A DNA stretch of 64,000 bases from Pseudomonas putida. GTDB taxonomy: Bacteria; Pseudomonadota; Gammaproteobacteria; Pseudomonadales; Pseudomonadaceae. This document shows, piece after piece, positions 26,219 to 34,090 of the stretch (the first letter of the stretch is position 1; each line of letters begins with the position of its first letter). The position numbers and the translations under genes were made by a program. Where the stretch lies: assembly GCF_016406145.1 (NCBI RefSeq), contig NZ_CP066306.1:372001-436000 (forward strand), read 5' to 3'. The notes under the pieces are model-generated. The model was given only the letters and a program-made list of their open reading frames with translations, made no database searches and had not been told where the DNA came from.

Positions 26219-28669
26219 GAACAGATCCATGGGCGCCGCTTCATCGGCCGGCAGCGGGCTGCCCGGCGCTGCACCGTTGCCCAGTTCATCCACCGACGGT
26301 GGCGAATCTTCAGCCTTGAACAGTTCGAAGTAGGCGTTAGGCGTGCTTGGAGAGGCCGCACGACCGCTGACCGGGTCGACCCGCAGGCTGAGGATGCCTT
26401 CCGGTTCTGCAGGCGGGTGGTTGGGCTTGTCCTTCAGGGCCGCGCCCATGAAGCTCATCCAGATCGGCAGGGCAGCCGTCCCGCCGTATTCGCGGCGACC
26501 CAGGGTTTCCGGCTGGTCGAAACCGACCCAGACGGTAGTGACGTAATCGGCGTTGTAGCCGGAGAACCAGGCATCCTTGGACTCGTTGGTGGTGCCGGTC
26601 TTGCCCGCCAGGTCCGTACGACCCAGGGCCAGGGCGCGGCGCCCGGTCCCGCGTTTGATCACGTCTTGCAGCATGCTGGTGAGGATGTAGGTGGTACGGC
26701 CATCAATGATCTGCTCGGCGGTTACCGGTACCTGTGTGGCGGGTGCGGGCAGGCCAGGAACGGACGGCGCCTCACCTGGCAGCGACGCCGTGCTGATCGG
26801 CTGTTCTGGTGCCGCCAGGCCCGCATCGTCTTCGGCGCCCTGCGGCACGCGCGCAGGGTTGGCGGTGAACAGCGTCTCGCCGTTGCGGCTCTCGATGCGC
26901 TCGATCAGGTACGGGTTGATCTTGTAACCACCGTTGGCGAAGGTGCTCCAGCCGGTGGCGATTTCCATTGGCGTCAGGGTCGCGGTGCCCAATGCCAGCG
27001 ACAGGTTGGGCGGCAGGTCCTGTTTGTTGAAGCCGAACTTGGTGATGTAGTCGATGGTACGCCCTACGCCCATGGCCTGCAGCAGGCGGATCGATACCAG
27101 GTTGCGCGACTTGTACAGCGCTTCGCGCATTCGAATCGGGCCGAGGAAGGTGTTGGTGTCATTCTTGGGTCGCCATTCCTTGTCCAGGTACTCGTCGACG
27201 AACACGATCGGAGCGTCGTTGACCAGGCTGGCGGCGGTATAGCCACTGTCCAGTGCTGCGCTATAGATGAACGGCTTGAAGCTTGACCCTGGCTGGCGCT
27301 TGGCCTGCATGGCGCGGTTGTAGTTGCTCTGCTCGAACGAGAAACCCCCAACCAGCGCACGGATGGCGCCGTTGTAAGGGTCCAGAGTAATCAGTGCACT
27401 CTGTGCTGCCGGCACCTGGCTGAACTTCAGTTTGCCGTCGTCCAGCCGCTGCACGCGCACCAGGTCGCCAACCTGGGCTACGTCTGCCGGCGATTGTGGC
27501 GCCCGGCCCTGCGCATTGCTATTGATGAACGGGCGCGCCCACTTCATGGTGTCCCAGGCGACGTCTTCTTCCTTGCCGCCACGGGTCAGCACCTTCAGGC
27601 CACTCTTATCAACCTGGGTAACGATGGCCGGTTCCAGCCCGCCCAAGGTGCGCTGCTTGTTCAATTCCTGCAGCCAGGCAGCCTGGCCTTTGCCCGGGAA
27701 GCGCGATTCAGGGCCGCGGTAGCCGTGGCGCTCATCATAATCGGACAGGCCACCGTGAACGGCCTTGTTGGCGATTTCCTGCATGTCGCTCGGCACTGTG
27801 GTGGTGACGCGGAAACCCTCGGTATACGCATCGCTGCCATAGCGGCCAACCATTTCGGCACGGGCCATCTCGGCGATGTAGGGCGCGTTAACCTCAGGCG
27901 CCGATACGTGGTAGCTGGCGTTGAGCGGTTCGGCCAGGGCGGCCTGGTAGCTCGCCTCGTCAATCTTGCCGAGCTTGTACATGCGGCCCAGGATCCAGTC
28001 GCGACGCTCTTTTGCACGCACCGGGTTGGCCAAAGGGTTGAAGCGCGACGGTGCCTTGGGCAGGCCGGCGATCATCGCCATCTGCGCCAGGCTCACGTCA
28101 CGGATCGACTTGCCATAGTAAACCTGTGCGGCAGCGTCGATGCCGTAGGCGCGGTTGCCCAGGTAGATCTTGTTCACGTACAGCTCGAGGATTTCGTCCT
28201 TGGTCAGTTCGCGCTCGATCTGCAGGGCCAGGAGAATCTCGTTGGTCTTGCGCGAGAAGCTGCGCTCGCTGGTGAGGAAGAAGTTCTTCGCCACCTGCAT
28301 GGTGATTGTGCTGCCGCCGGTCTGTATGTGACCGGTTTTCACCAGTTGGGTCGCGGCGCGCATCAGGCTTCCCGGGTCGACGCCGTAGTGATTGAGGAAA
28401 TTGTCGTCCTCTGCTGACAGAAGCGCCTGAATGAATTGCGGGGGAATGTCCGCGAAGCGGATGGGCGAGCGGCGCATTTCGCCAAACTCGGCGATCAGCT
28501 TGCCATCGCTGCTGTACACCCTCAGGGGGATCTGCAACTGGATGCTTCTGAGCGAATCGACCGACGGCAGGTTGGGGCTAAGATACAGAAACGCACCGCT
28601 CACACCGAGTACGAGCGCGCAGATGACTGCGACGAAAGACCACCAGAAGAACTTCAGCAGGCGTATCAA
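26216..28669 (-). CDS. mrcA: Class A penicillin-binding protein 1A (glycosyltransferase/transpeptidase)
   Basis: PBP1A polymerises and cross-links peptidoglycan. The 817-residue product has a cytoplasmic start, one membrane anchor (about 8-30), a GT51 domain (catalytic Glu in AEDDNFLNH, then GGSTITMQVAKNFFL and ELYVNKIYLG), an inserted ODD/OB region and a transpeptidase domain with SSFK near residue 455 and KTGTTN near 700. The likely start is TTG at 28669 (IRLLKFFWWSF follows); no ATG gives the expected N-terminus. The normal divergent neighbour pilM is displaced by a group II intron whose 3' end is about 57 nt upstream of this start, so the ponA leader is interrupted. Confidence 0.95.
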   Translation of the reverse strand: MIRLLKFFWWSFVAVICALVLGVSGAFLYLSPNLPSVDSLRSIQLQIPLRVYSSDGKLIAEFGEMRRSPIRFADIPPQFIQALLSAEDDNFLNHYGVDPGSLMRAATQLVKTGHIQTGGSTITMQVAKNFFLTSERSFSRKTNEILLALQIERELTKDEILELYVNKIYLGNRAYGIDAAAQVYYGKSIRDVSLAQMAMIAGLPKAPSRFNPLANPVRAKERRDWILGRMYKLGKIDEASYQAALAEPLNASYHVSAPEVNAPYIAEMARAEMVGRYGSDAYTEGFRVTTTVPSDMQEIANKAVHGGLSDYDERHGYRGPESRFPGKGQAAWLQELNKQRTLGGLEPAIVTQVDKSGLKVLTRGGKEEDVAWDTMKWARPFINSNAQGRAPQSPADVAQVGDLVRVQRLDDGKLKFSQVPAAQSALITLDPYNGAIRALVGGFSFEQSNYNRAMQAKRQPGSSFKPFIYSAALDSGYTAASLVNDAPIVFVDEYLDKEWRPKNDTNTFLGPIRMREALYKSRNLVSIRLLQAMGVGRTIDYITKFGFNKQDLPPNLSLALGTATLTPMEIATGWSTFANGGYKINPYLIERIESRNGETLFTANPARVPQGAEDDAGLAAPEQPISTASLPGEAPSVPGLPAPATQVPVTAEQIIDGRTTYILTSMLQDVIKRGTGRRALALGRTDLAGKTGTTNESKDAWFSGYNADYVTTVWVGFDQPETLGRREYGGTAALPIWMSFMGAALKDKPNHPPAEPEGILSLRVDPVSGRAASPSTPNAYFELFKAEDSPPSVDELGNGAAPGSPLPADEAAPMDLF

Positions 28670-28733
28670 GGCTTTTGGGTGTCCAGGTTGAGGGGTGAGT
28701 TGCGCACGGAGCCGGCGGACGAAAAAGTCGGGT

Positions 28734-28801
28734 GGGAGCCAGCCATTGCTGGCTGACTCCCCCCTAAGAACCGTACGTGCGCCTTTCAGCGCATACGGCT
28801 C
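28734..28801 (-). ncRNA. Group II intron domains V and VI
   Basis: Domain V spans 28801-28768: it opens with GAGC, contains the catalytic AGC triad, closes on a GAAA tetraloop and ends GGTTC. Domain VI is a hairpin at 28764-28734 with arms GGGAG/CTCCC and CAGCCA/TGGCTG. The TGA stop of the intron-encoded protein overlaps the first bases of domain V. Confidence 0.85.
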
Positions 28802-30506
28802 AAGCCTTCTTTAAGCCCCCAAGGGGAGCCGGCTTGGTCACGTACAGACCACGCGTGTGGAGCTGGTTATGACAGTTGGGGTGCAAGAGTACCCGATTGG
28901 CCAAGGCGTCACCACCGTCAACGGCCCGGTGGATGATGTGGTGGTCGTGCCACCCCGTTTCCTTGGTGATCGGTTGCTTGCAAAGCAAACACAGGCCGTT
29001 TTGGCTGGCGTATAGGCTGCCGATTTGTTTCCGGTACTGCAGCTTTTTCAGCATCCGGTCCATCCGCAGTTTTTCGCTTTGGGCCTCCATGGCAGGGTCA
29101 TAAGGGTTGTAATCCCCACTCACCTTTTTGTGTCGCTCGATCGGCGTGCTCGCGAGCGAGCAAAGCTCGATCTCCCGTCTCCTCCCAGCATCGTCCACTG
29201 TCGTGGTGGCGAAAACCCAGTTCCGTTCTCCGGAGGCTCGGAAGTACTTCTTCCTAACCCAGTCGAGGGACTTGTTTGGATGTCGCCGTTTCGCCCAACG
29301 CCACAGTTTTACAAACACTCGGTGGTCCATCCGGCTGTACGTTTGCTTGGCTACCACTGGCTGATGGTATAGCGCCCAACCCCTCAGCATCGGATTTAGC
29401 AGTTGGATTAGATCCTCTTGCTTACTCGTCTTGTGGGTGTTGATTGCCTCCCTGATCTTGCCGTAGAACGCTTTAACGTTCTTTTTGCTCGGTTTGATCA
29501 GCAGCTTTCCTTCGTATTTCCGGAAATTCCATCCAAGGAAGTCGAAGCCTTCGTCGATGTGAGCAATACGCGTTTTCTTGAGTGACAACCGCAGTCCACG
29601 CTTCGCGAGGAACTGTTCTACCCAAGGTTTTACTTCGTTCTCCAGCACTTCCGAGGAAGTGCCAGTAATCACGAAATCATCCGCGTATCGCACCACATTC
29701 ACCTTCAGCTTCTTCGCCCTTGTCACTCCTAGGTGTTGCTTGAGGAGTGTTTCCAGACCATCCAGTGCCAGATTCGCCAACACCGGGGAGATAATTCCCC
29801 CTTGTGGCGTGCCTGCATCCGTTGCGTGCAACTGCCCCTTGTGGATGACTCCAGCCTTCAACCACTGCCGAAGCATCCGGTTATCCGTAGGGGCGTTTCC
29901 TAACAGCCATTCATGGTTGATGTTGTCGAAGAACCCTTCGATGTCTGCGTCCAAAACCCAACAGGCGGAAGCCTGTTTGGAAAGACACAGGAAGAGCTGC
30001 GCCATCGCATCCGCCGTACAACGTTCGATCCTAAAGCCGTAGCTATTCGGATCGCCCTGGGTTTCTGCGATGGGAGACAGGGCCAGCATGTACAGTGCTT
30101 GCATGGCCCTATCCGTCATGGTCGGTATGCCCAGAGGGCGTTCCCGTCCATCCGACTTCGGGATGTAGACTCGCCGTAGTGGCCGAGCCCGGTAACCCCG
30201 CGTCTTCAACTGACCAACCGCATTCCATTTAGCGTTGGGTGTGTCCCAGAGTTGCCTATCGACTCCCGCCGTGCGGCTTCCCTGATTTTCCGTGACTCTC
30301 CGTACGGCCAAGTATCTGGCCGACTTCGAGTGGGTAAGCATCCGTTGCAGGGATTTAACCTTGCGCCATTTGCCTTCCCGACAAGCCTTCGCAATTCGCA
30401 CCTGCATTCCCCGGACATTCCGCTGAACCCGACGCCAATCGACGTCATGCCACTGCTGCGGAGTGCCGGAAAGCGCAGGCTCACCTTGCTGGCTGAGCTC
30501 TTTCAT
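28800..30506 (-). CDS. ltrA: Group II intron reverse transcriptase/maturase with HNH endonuclease
   Basis: This intron-encoded protein of 568 residues assists splicing and drives retrohoming. Domains in order: N-terminal RT0/RVT-N region (about 20-100), reverse transcriptase (about 105-330) with DADIEGFFD (186-194), TPQGGIISP (233-241) and the catalytic YADD (274-277), maturase domain X (about 345-430), DNA-binding linker and a C-terminal HNH endonuclease (about 505-550: CLLC, HDHHIIHR, HPNCH). All catalytic residues are present and there is no frameshift, so it may be active. GAGAGGA precedes the ATG. The stop codon lies at the edge of domain V. Confidence 0.93.
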   Translation of the reverse strand: MKELSQQGEPALSGTPQQWHDVDWRRVQRNVRGMQVRIAKACREGKWRKVKSLQRMLTHSKSARYLAVRRVTENQGSRTAGVDRQLWDTPNAKWNAVGQLKTRGYRARPLRRVYIPKSDGRERPLGIPTMTDRAMQALYMLALSPIAETQGDPNSYGFRIERCTADAMAQLFLCLSKQASACWVLDADIEGFFDNINHEWLLGNAPTDNRMLRQWLKAGVIHKGQLHATDAGTPQGGIISPVLANLALDGLETLLKQHLGVTRAKKLKVNVVRYADDFVITGTSSEVLENEVKPWVEQFLAKRGLRLSLKKTRIAHIDEGFDFLGWNFRKYEGKLLIKPSKKNVKAFYGKIREAINTHKTSKQEDLIQLLNPMLRGWALYHQPVVAKQTYSRMDHRVFVKLWRWAKRRHPNKSLDWVRKKYFRASGERNWVFATTTVDDAGRRREIELCSLASTPIERHKKVSGDYNPYDPAMEAQSEKLRMDRMLKKLQYRKQIGSLYASQNGLCLLCKQPITKETGWHDHHIIHRAVDGGDALANRVLLHPNCHNQLHTRGLYVTKPAPLGGLKKA

Positions 30507-31153
30507 GCTGCTTTCCTCTCAAAGTGATACCACCCGAGCGGAAGGCGCACGTACCCCTGAGGGGCGCGTGCACCCCGTCAGGGTTGGATGATCAAGGGCC
30601 AATGAAGCCAGCCCTGAAGTTGATGAGACGGTCTCAGTCAGAGTCATTGCGGCAGAAGACCACGCAGAAGTCTGCCCGGTTTCCCGTGGGGTGATGTTCC
30701 AACCCCTATCCAAGCCATTACAGCCTGGCGTTCGCTTTCTCTGCGATCCCATACCCGCACCGCCAACAGTGTTCCTTACGGTTCACCTGCCCACAGGGCA
30801 GCGATACGGGCTTACCACGTTCCCTGTCTGTCACACGACTGGGTTAGGGCCCACCTTTTCACCGGTGATCTTGAAGGCGACGTATCCCCAAGCGCTACGG
30901 AGATATCCGATCACGTACCTTTTGGTTCAAGCCTGTCAGCAGCTTTGGCTTGGCAATGCTTACGGTGTTTATCAGTGGTTCACATACGTTACCCATACCA
31001 GTCAGCCTAGCGCCTCAACCCGGCACTGCTCCGAGTCTCCGCACCTCTCCTCGCGGAGAGAATGCACCCGAGGTGGGGGCTACATTGTCAGACGGGCTTC
31101 ACACACCACCGTTGCCAGTGATGCATGCCGTCGTAGGCTACCGTTGGTCGCAC
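30507..31153 (-). other. Group II intron 5' structured region (domains I-IV leader), no gene
   Basis: No protein-coding gene is supported here. Read leftward, the sequence has many small paired segments (for example CTCTCC-GCGA-GGAGAG at about 31048-31061 and GCCCTGTGGGC at about 30790-30800) and GTAAGC/GAACCGTAAGGAAC stretches typical of group II intron domain I to III. I did not attempt a full fold or exon-binding-site assignment. Confidence 0.65.
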
Positions 31154-31570
31154 AACGAGTCCGCTACTGCTCCATGTAGGCGGCAGTTGGACAATGACAG
31201 ACAGAGCTTCCGCTCATGTCTCCAGAGGAAGGACCGAACCAAGACGGTGAAATGACCGTTGGTCGGGAAGTTGTTACCTCCTGTTTCAAAATAAGCAGGA
31301 GGGGACCCCTGCGGGGGTCTTCTCCCCCGCTTGGGTTGGTGTGTAGAGGGCTCTCCAAAACCGGGATTGCCGGTCCTGCGGTCGTGCTACCGAGAGCTGA
31401 ACGACCTTGGGTTTTGCCATCCGCCGCAGCGTTAAGTCCTTGAAGGCAGTGGACTTCTGGGTTGGTTTTGTTTCTTGGGGATGGGTACCCAAGTTTTCGG
31501 TTTCCTTTGGAAAACCACATCAAGCTGACCATACAGCTTGGTGGGAGGAGACACGCAAAACGTGTCGCAC
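31154..31570 (-). other. Unassigned hairpin-rich segment between two intron-like 5' splice motifs
   Basis: Read leftward from 31570, this 417-nt segment begins GTGCGACACG and contains a chain of hairpins (GACACG/CGTGTC, AAGCTG/CAGCTT, GGTTTTCC/GGAAACC, CTTGGG/CCCAAG, CGGGGG/CCCCCG). It ends at the CGTT that precedes the main intron 5' end. Both junctions share the 11-mer CGTTGTGCGAC. No coding sequence is convincing. It may be extra intron domain I sequence, a remnant of an older intron into which the present one inserted, or host leader. Confidence 0.45.
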
Positions 31571-31580
31571 AACGCTGGGC

Positions 31581-31586
31581 ATTATA
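31581..31586 (-). promoter_or_regulatory. Possible -10 box of the original ponA promoter
   Basis: Read leftward the hexamer is TATAAT, about 11 nt before the 31570 junction. The -35 region is poor (TCACCC at about 18 nt). On the opposite strand the same bases could serve pilM. Position suggests this is the native ponA/pilM divergent promoter region. Confidence 0.4.
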
Positions 31587-31692
31587 AGCATTTTTCGCCT
31601 CGCCGGGTGACCGGCCGGGCGGCCCGCTGCACCGTCTGGTCATCAAACCATGGTGCTGGCGCGGGTTTCAGGGCTGACACAAAGGAGCAGCG

Positions 31693-32541
31693 ATGCTTGG
31701 ACGCATTGGCAAGGATGCCGGTTCACTGTTGGGGGTTGAAATTGCCGCCGATTCGGTTCGGCTTGTACAACTGCGACGTAGAAAAGGGCGCTGTGAGCGT
31801 CTTGCCTGGGAGGTTGAGCGATTCGAGCCCGCAGGTACTGCTGATTGGTGGCAGGTGCCCGATCGCGTTGTTGCGGCGCTGCGTAGTGCTTGTCGGCGCA
31901 GTGGCAGTCGCCAGCGCAGGGTCGCAGTGGCCCTGCCTGCCTCGCAGGTAATCTGCAAGTTGTGCCAGCTACCGGCAGACCTGCCAGTAGCCGAGATGGA
32001 GGCGCAACTTTTGGCTGATGCGGACAGGTTGTTTCCGTTTCCGCTGGAAGACCTGGTGATGGACTTCCAGGTTTTGGGTGCTTCATGTGGACAGGCTGGC
32101 GCACATGATGTCCTGGTGGTGGCCTGCCGGCAGACCGTGCTGCAGCCGTTGGAAGCGCTGTTCGATGAGGCTGGGTTGCAGCTGGAGGTCGTGGAGGTCG
32201 ACAGCATCGCCTTGTTGCGAATGATGCCACAACCGCGTGCAGACGGCTCCGCGCTGCTGCGTCTCGAGCCCGGCGGCGCAACCCTGCATTGCTGGTCACA
32301 GGGTATGTTGCCGCAGCGGCGCGAAGTGGCCTTGGGCCGGCTGGGTGAACTGTTTGTCGATGATCTACAGGTACAAGACCTGCTTCTGACGGGAAGCGTG
32401 CTGCTTGAGCAAGTTCGGCTCGGTGAATTGTTCGACCAGTTGAGTATGCCTTGCCGGCCATTGCCGCAGGTGGCAGGTCTTACATGCCACGACGACAATA
32501 TGGCACTGGCGGCTGCCCTGGCGCTGGGAGCTTTGCGCTGA
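31693..32541 (+). CDS. pilM: Type IV pilus assembly ATPase-fold protein PilM (short form)
   Basis: PilM is the actin-like cytoplasmic protein of the pilus alignment complex and binds the N-terminus of PilN. The 282-residue product has the SLLGVEIAADSVRLVQL opening typical of PilM, a conserved ALPASQVICK region and VVACRQTVLQPLEALFDEAGL. It is shorter than the roughly 354-residue P. aeruginosa PilM, with the C-terminal half reduced, so the nucleotide-binding fold may be incomplete. AAGGAGC lies 5 nt before the ATG. The stop overlaps the pilN start (TGATG). Confidence 0.85.
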   Translation: MLGRIGKDAGSLLGVEIAADSVRLVQLRRRKGRCERLAWEVERFEPAGTADWWQVPDRVVAALRSACRRSGSRQRRVAVALPASQVICKLCQLPADLPVAEMEAQLLADADRLFPFPLEDLVMDFQVLGASCGQAGAHDVLVVACRQTVLQPLEALFDEAGLQLEVVEVDSIALLRMMPQPRADGSALLRLEPGGATLHCWSQGMLPQRREVALGRLGELFVDDLQVQDLLLTGSVLLEQVRLGELFDQLSMPCRPLPQVAGLTCHDDNMALAAALALGALR

Positions 32542-33077
32542 TGCTGCGTATCAATCTTCTGCCCTGGCGCGAGCAGCAGCGCCAGGCGGCGCTTCGCCGC
32601 TTGCGGTTCATGCTGCTTGGCGGTGTGGTGCTGGCACTGTGTGTTGTGTTGTTGATGGACCAGCTGGCACGCCAGCGTGCGCAGCATCATGCTAATGCCA
32701 ACCTCGCTCGTCAGGCCGTCATCACAGAGCTCAATACGCAGTTGGAGCAGCTAGACGGTATTCAGAAGGCCATCGACGCAGTAAGGGCCCAAACGACCGT
32801 ACTGGACGCCTTGTACGCTGATCAAGAGCTTCTGACGACGCTGTTTACCGATCTGGAGCGGGCATTGCCTGAGGGCGTTCAGGTTGTCGAACTGAGGGTC
32901 GAGGGTGAGCGGTTGCACTTGGCTGGGCTGGCCGCTTCCAGTGCTGTGATCGCTCAGTTGATGCGGGATCTCGGGCGCTCCGGGATATTGCTCGATCTGG
33001 AACTGAAGCGGATCAAGAGCATGCCTGCAGGAGAAGAGTTCTTGCTGCTGGCGCGGATGTCGGCGTCCTGGTCGTGA
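32541..33077 (+). CDS. pilN: Type IV pilus inner-membrane protein PilN
   Basis: PilN anchors PilM and pairs with PilO in the periplasm. The 178-residue product starts with the PilM-binding motif INLLPWREQQRQ (residues 4-15), has one membrane helix (about 22-42), a coiled-coil stretch and a small ferredoxin-like periplasmic domain. The N-terminal INLLPWR motif makes the assignment firm. It overlaps pilM by 1 nt and the next gene by 4 nt (GTGA). Confidence 0.92.
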   Translation: MLRINLLPWREQQRQAALRRLRFMLLGGVVLALCVVLLMDQLARQRAQHHANANLARQAVITELNTQLEQLDGIQKAIDAVRAQTTVLDALYADQELLTTLFTDLERALPEGVQVVELRVEGERLHLAGLAASSAVIAQLMRDLGRSGILLDLELKRIKSMPAGEEFLLLARMSASWS

Positions 33078-34090
33078 ATCTGCTCTTGCGTCTGGACTGG
33101 CAGGCGCTCGTCGCGCGCTCGCGCTTGTTCCGATGTGCACTGCCGATAGTCACGGCGTGCCTTGTATTTGCGGCTGGGTGCCTGGTTCGCTGGCCGGAAT
33201 GGCGGCAACTGCAGCAGACAGAGCAGGCAAACCAAAGGACCCTGAACGACATGCATCAGGCCAAGGCCACCCAAGTGTTGGCACGTGTGCATTCCCCGCA
33301 AGCGCTGAGTGAAGCCCAGCGGCGCCTGGACGATATGCGATGGCGCCTGGCGGCTGGGGGCGAAATCAGTGATCTGCTCGATCAGTTGGCCGCGTCGGGG
33401 CCTGTGCATGGGCTGCATTTCGAGCAACTTGAGGTACTGGAGGAGCAGAGTCAGGCAGGTTTTGGACGAACGCCGCTGGATGTGCAGGTAGTGGGGCGTT
33501 ACGCGGCATTGCGAATGTGGCTCGATGATTGGCTTGGGCAGGTTCGCCTGCTGCGTGCCGGTGATATGCATCTGGCCAGTGCTCATGGCAGGCCCGGATT
33601 GTTGAGGTTAAGGCTGCGTGTCGACGCCTTCCATGCCGATGGGGCGGTGGCAGAGCCGGAATCACTGGCTTGGTTGCCTGCCCGTGATCACATTAAGCCA
33701 CCTGTTGCCGATCCGTTTTCAGTTTGGTCGGGCCGCGCTGTCAGGCAAGGGCTCGCCAATATACCGCTTGCTCAGCTTGAAATGGTCGGCAGCTTGTCCC
33801 GAGGCATGCAGCATGAGGCTCTGCTGTTGTCTTCAGGGCGGCTCTATCGCGTGCGTTCCGGTGACCGGCTGGGGCGCGATGAGGGGGTGGTAGTGCGCGT
33901 AGATGAGCAACAGGTCGAGGTGTGCGAACGGTTGTTCGTAGGAGGCACTTGGCGTGAGCGCACTACATTGCTGACGCTCAGGAAGGGCGTGGACAGGGAG
34001 ATCCAGGAGGACAATGAACGGGTTGATGAAGTGGCTGGTGGCGGCATTGCTGCCGATGCCGTTGCTGGCGGCAACGCCTTATCGGGGTGA
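33074..34090 (+). CDS. Apparent PilO-PilP fusion protein of the pilus alignment complex
   Basis: The 338-residue ORF begins at a GTG overlapping the pilN stop. Residues 1-190 look like PilO: a membrane helix (about 20-40), a coiled coil and a ferredoxin-like domain (LHFEQLEVLEEQ, PLDVQVVGRYAALRMWLDDW). Residues about 215-310 look like the PilP homology domain (DPFSVWSG, IPLAQLEMVGSL, LLSSGRLYRVRSGDRLG, RERTTLLTL). In P. aeruginosa these are separate genes, and PilP is an outer-membrane-directed lipoprotein; here there is no internal stop, start signal or lipobox. The last 25 codons overlap pilQ in another frame. The sequence was read directly; the domain calls rest on motif recognition. Confidence 0.8.
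   Translation: MNLLLRLDWQALVARSRLFRCALPIVTACLVFAAGCLVRWPEWRQLQQTEQANQRTLNDMHQAKATQVLARVHSPQALSEAQRRLDDMRWRLAAGGEISDLLDQLAASGPVHGLHFEQLEVLEEQSQAGFGRTPLDVQVVGRYAALRMWLDDWLGQVRLLRAGDMHLASAHGRPGLLRLRLRVDAFHADGAVAEPESLAWLPARDHIKPPVADPFSVWSGRAVRQGLANIPLAQLEMVGSLSRGMQHEALLLSSGRLYRVRSGDRLGRDEGVVVRVDEQQVEVCERLFVGGTWRERTTLLTLRKGVDREIQEDNERVDEVAGGGIAADAVAGGNALSG

Larger units (their letters stand above)
28727..31153 (-). mobile_element. Group II intron with reverse-transcriptase ORF, in the ponA leader
   Basis: Read leftward, a GTGCGACC 5' end at 31153, about 650 nt of structured RNA, an intact reverse transcriptase in domain IV, a 34-nt domain V (28801-28768) and a domain VI hairpin ending in CCCGAC at 28727 make a complete 2.4-kb group II intron. 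Length, order and end sequences fit the class. The element lies in the sense direction of ponA and carries no transposase or terminal repeats. Both ends are assigned by consensus and could move by a few nucleotides; a second GTGCGAC at 31570 is an alternative 5' end that would add 417 nt. The base composition is visibly less GC-rich than the flanks, consistent with horizontal arrival. Confidence 0.8.

Noticed and set aside
28816..28836. REP-like GGGAGCCGGCTTGG at the end of the intron ORF
   Set aside because: Only part of the REP core is present and it codes for the conserved end of the reverse transcriptase, so it is probably coincidental.
31216..31443. A short rightward open frame in the segment between intron and pilM
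   Set aside because: No ribosome-binding site or family similarity, and it lies in hairpin-rich sequence that reads better as RNA on the other strand.
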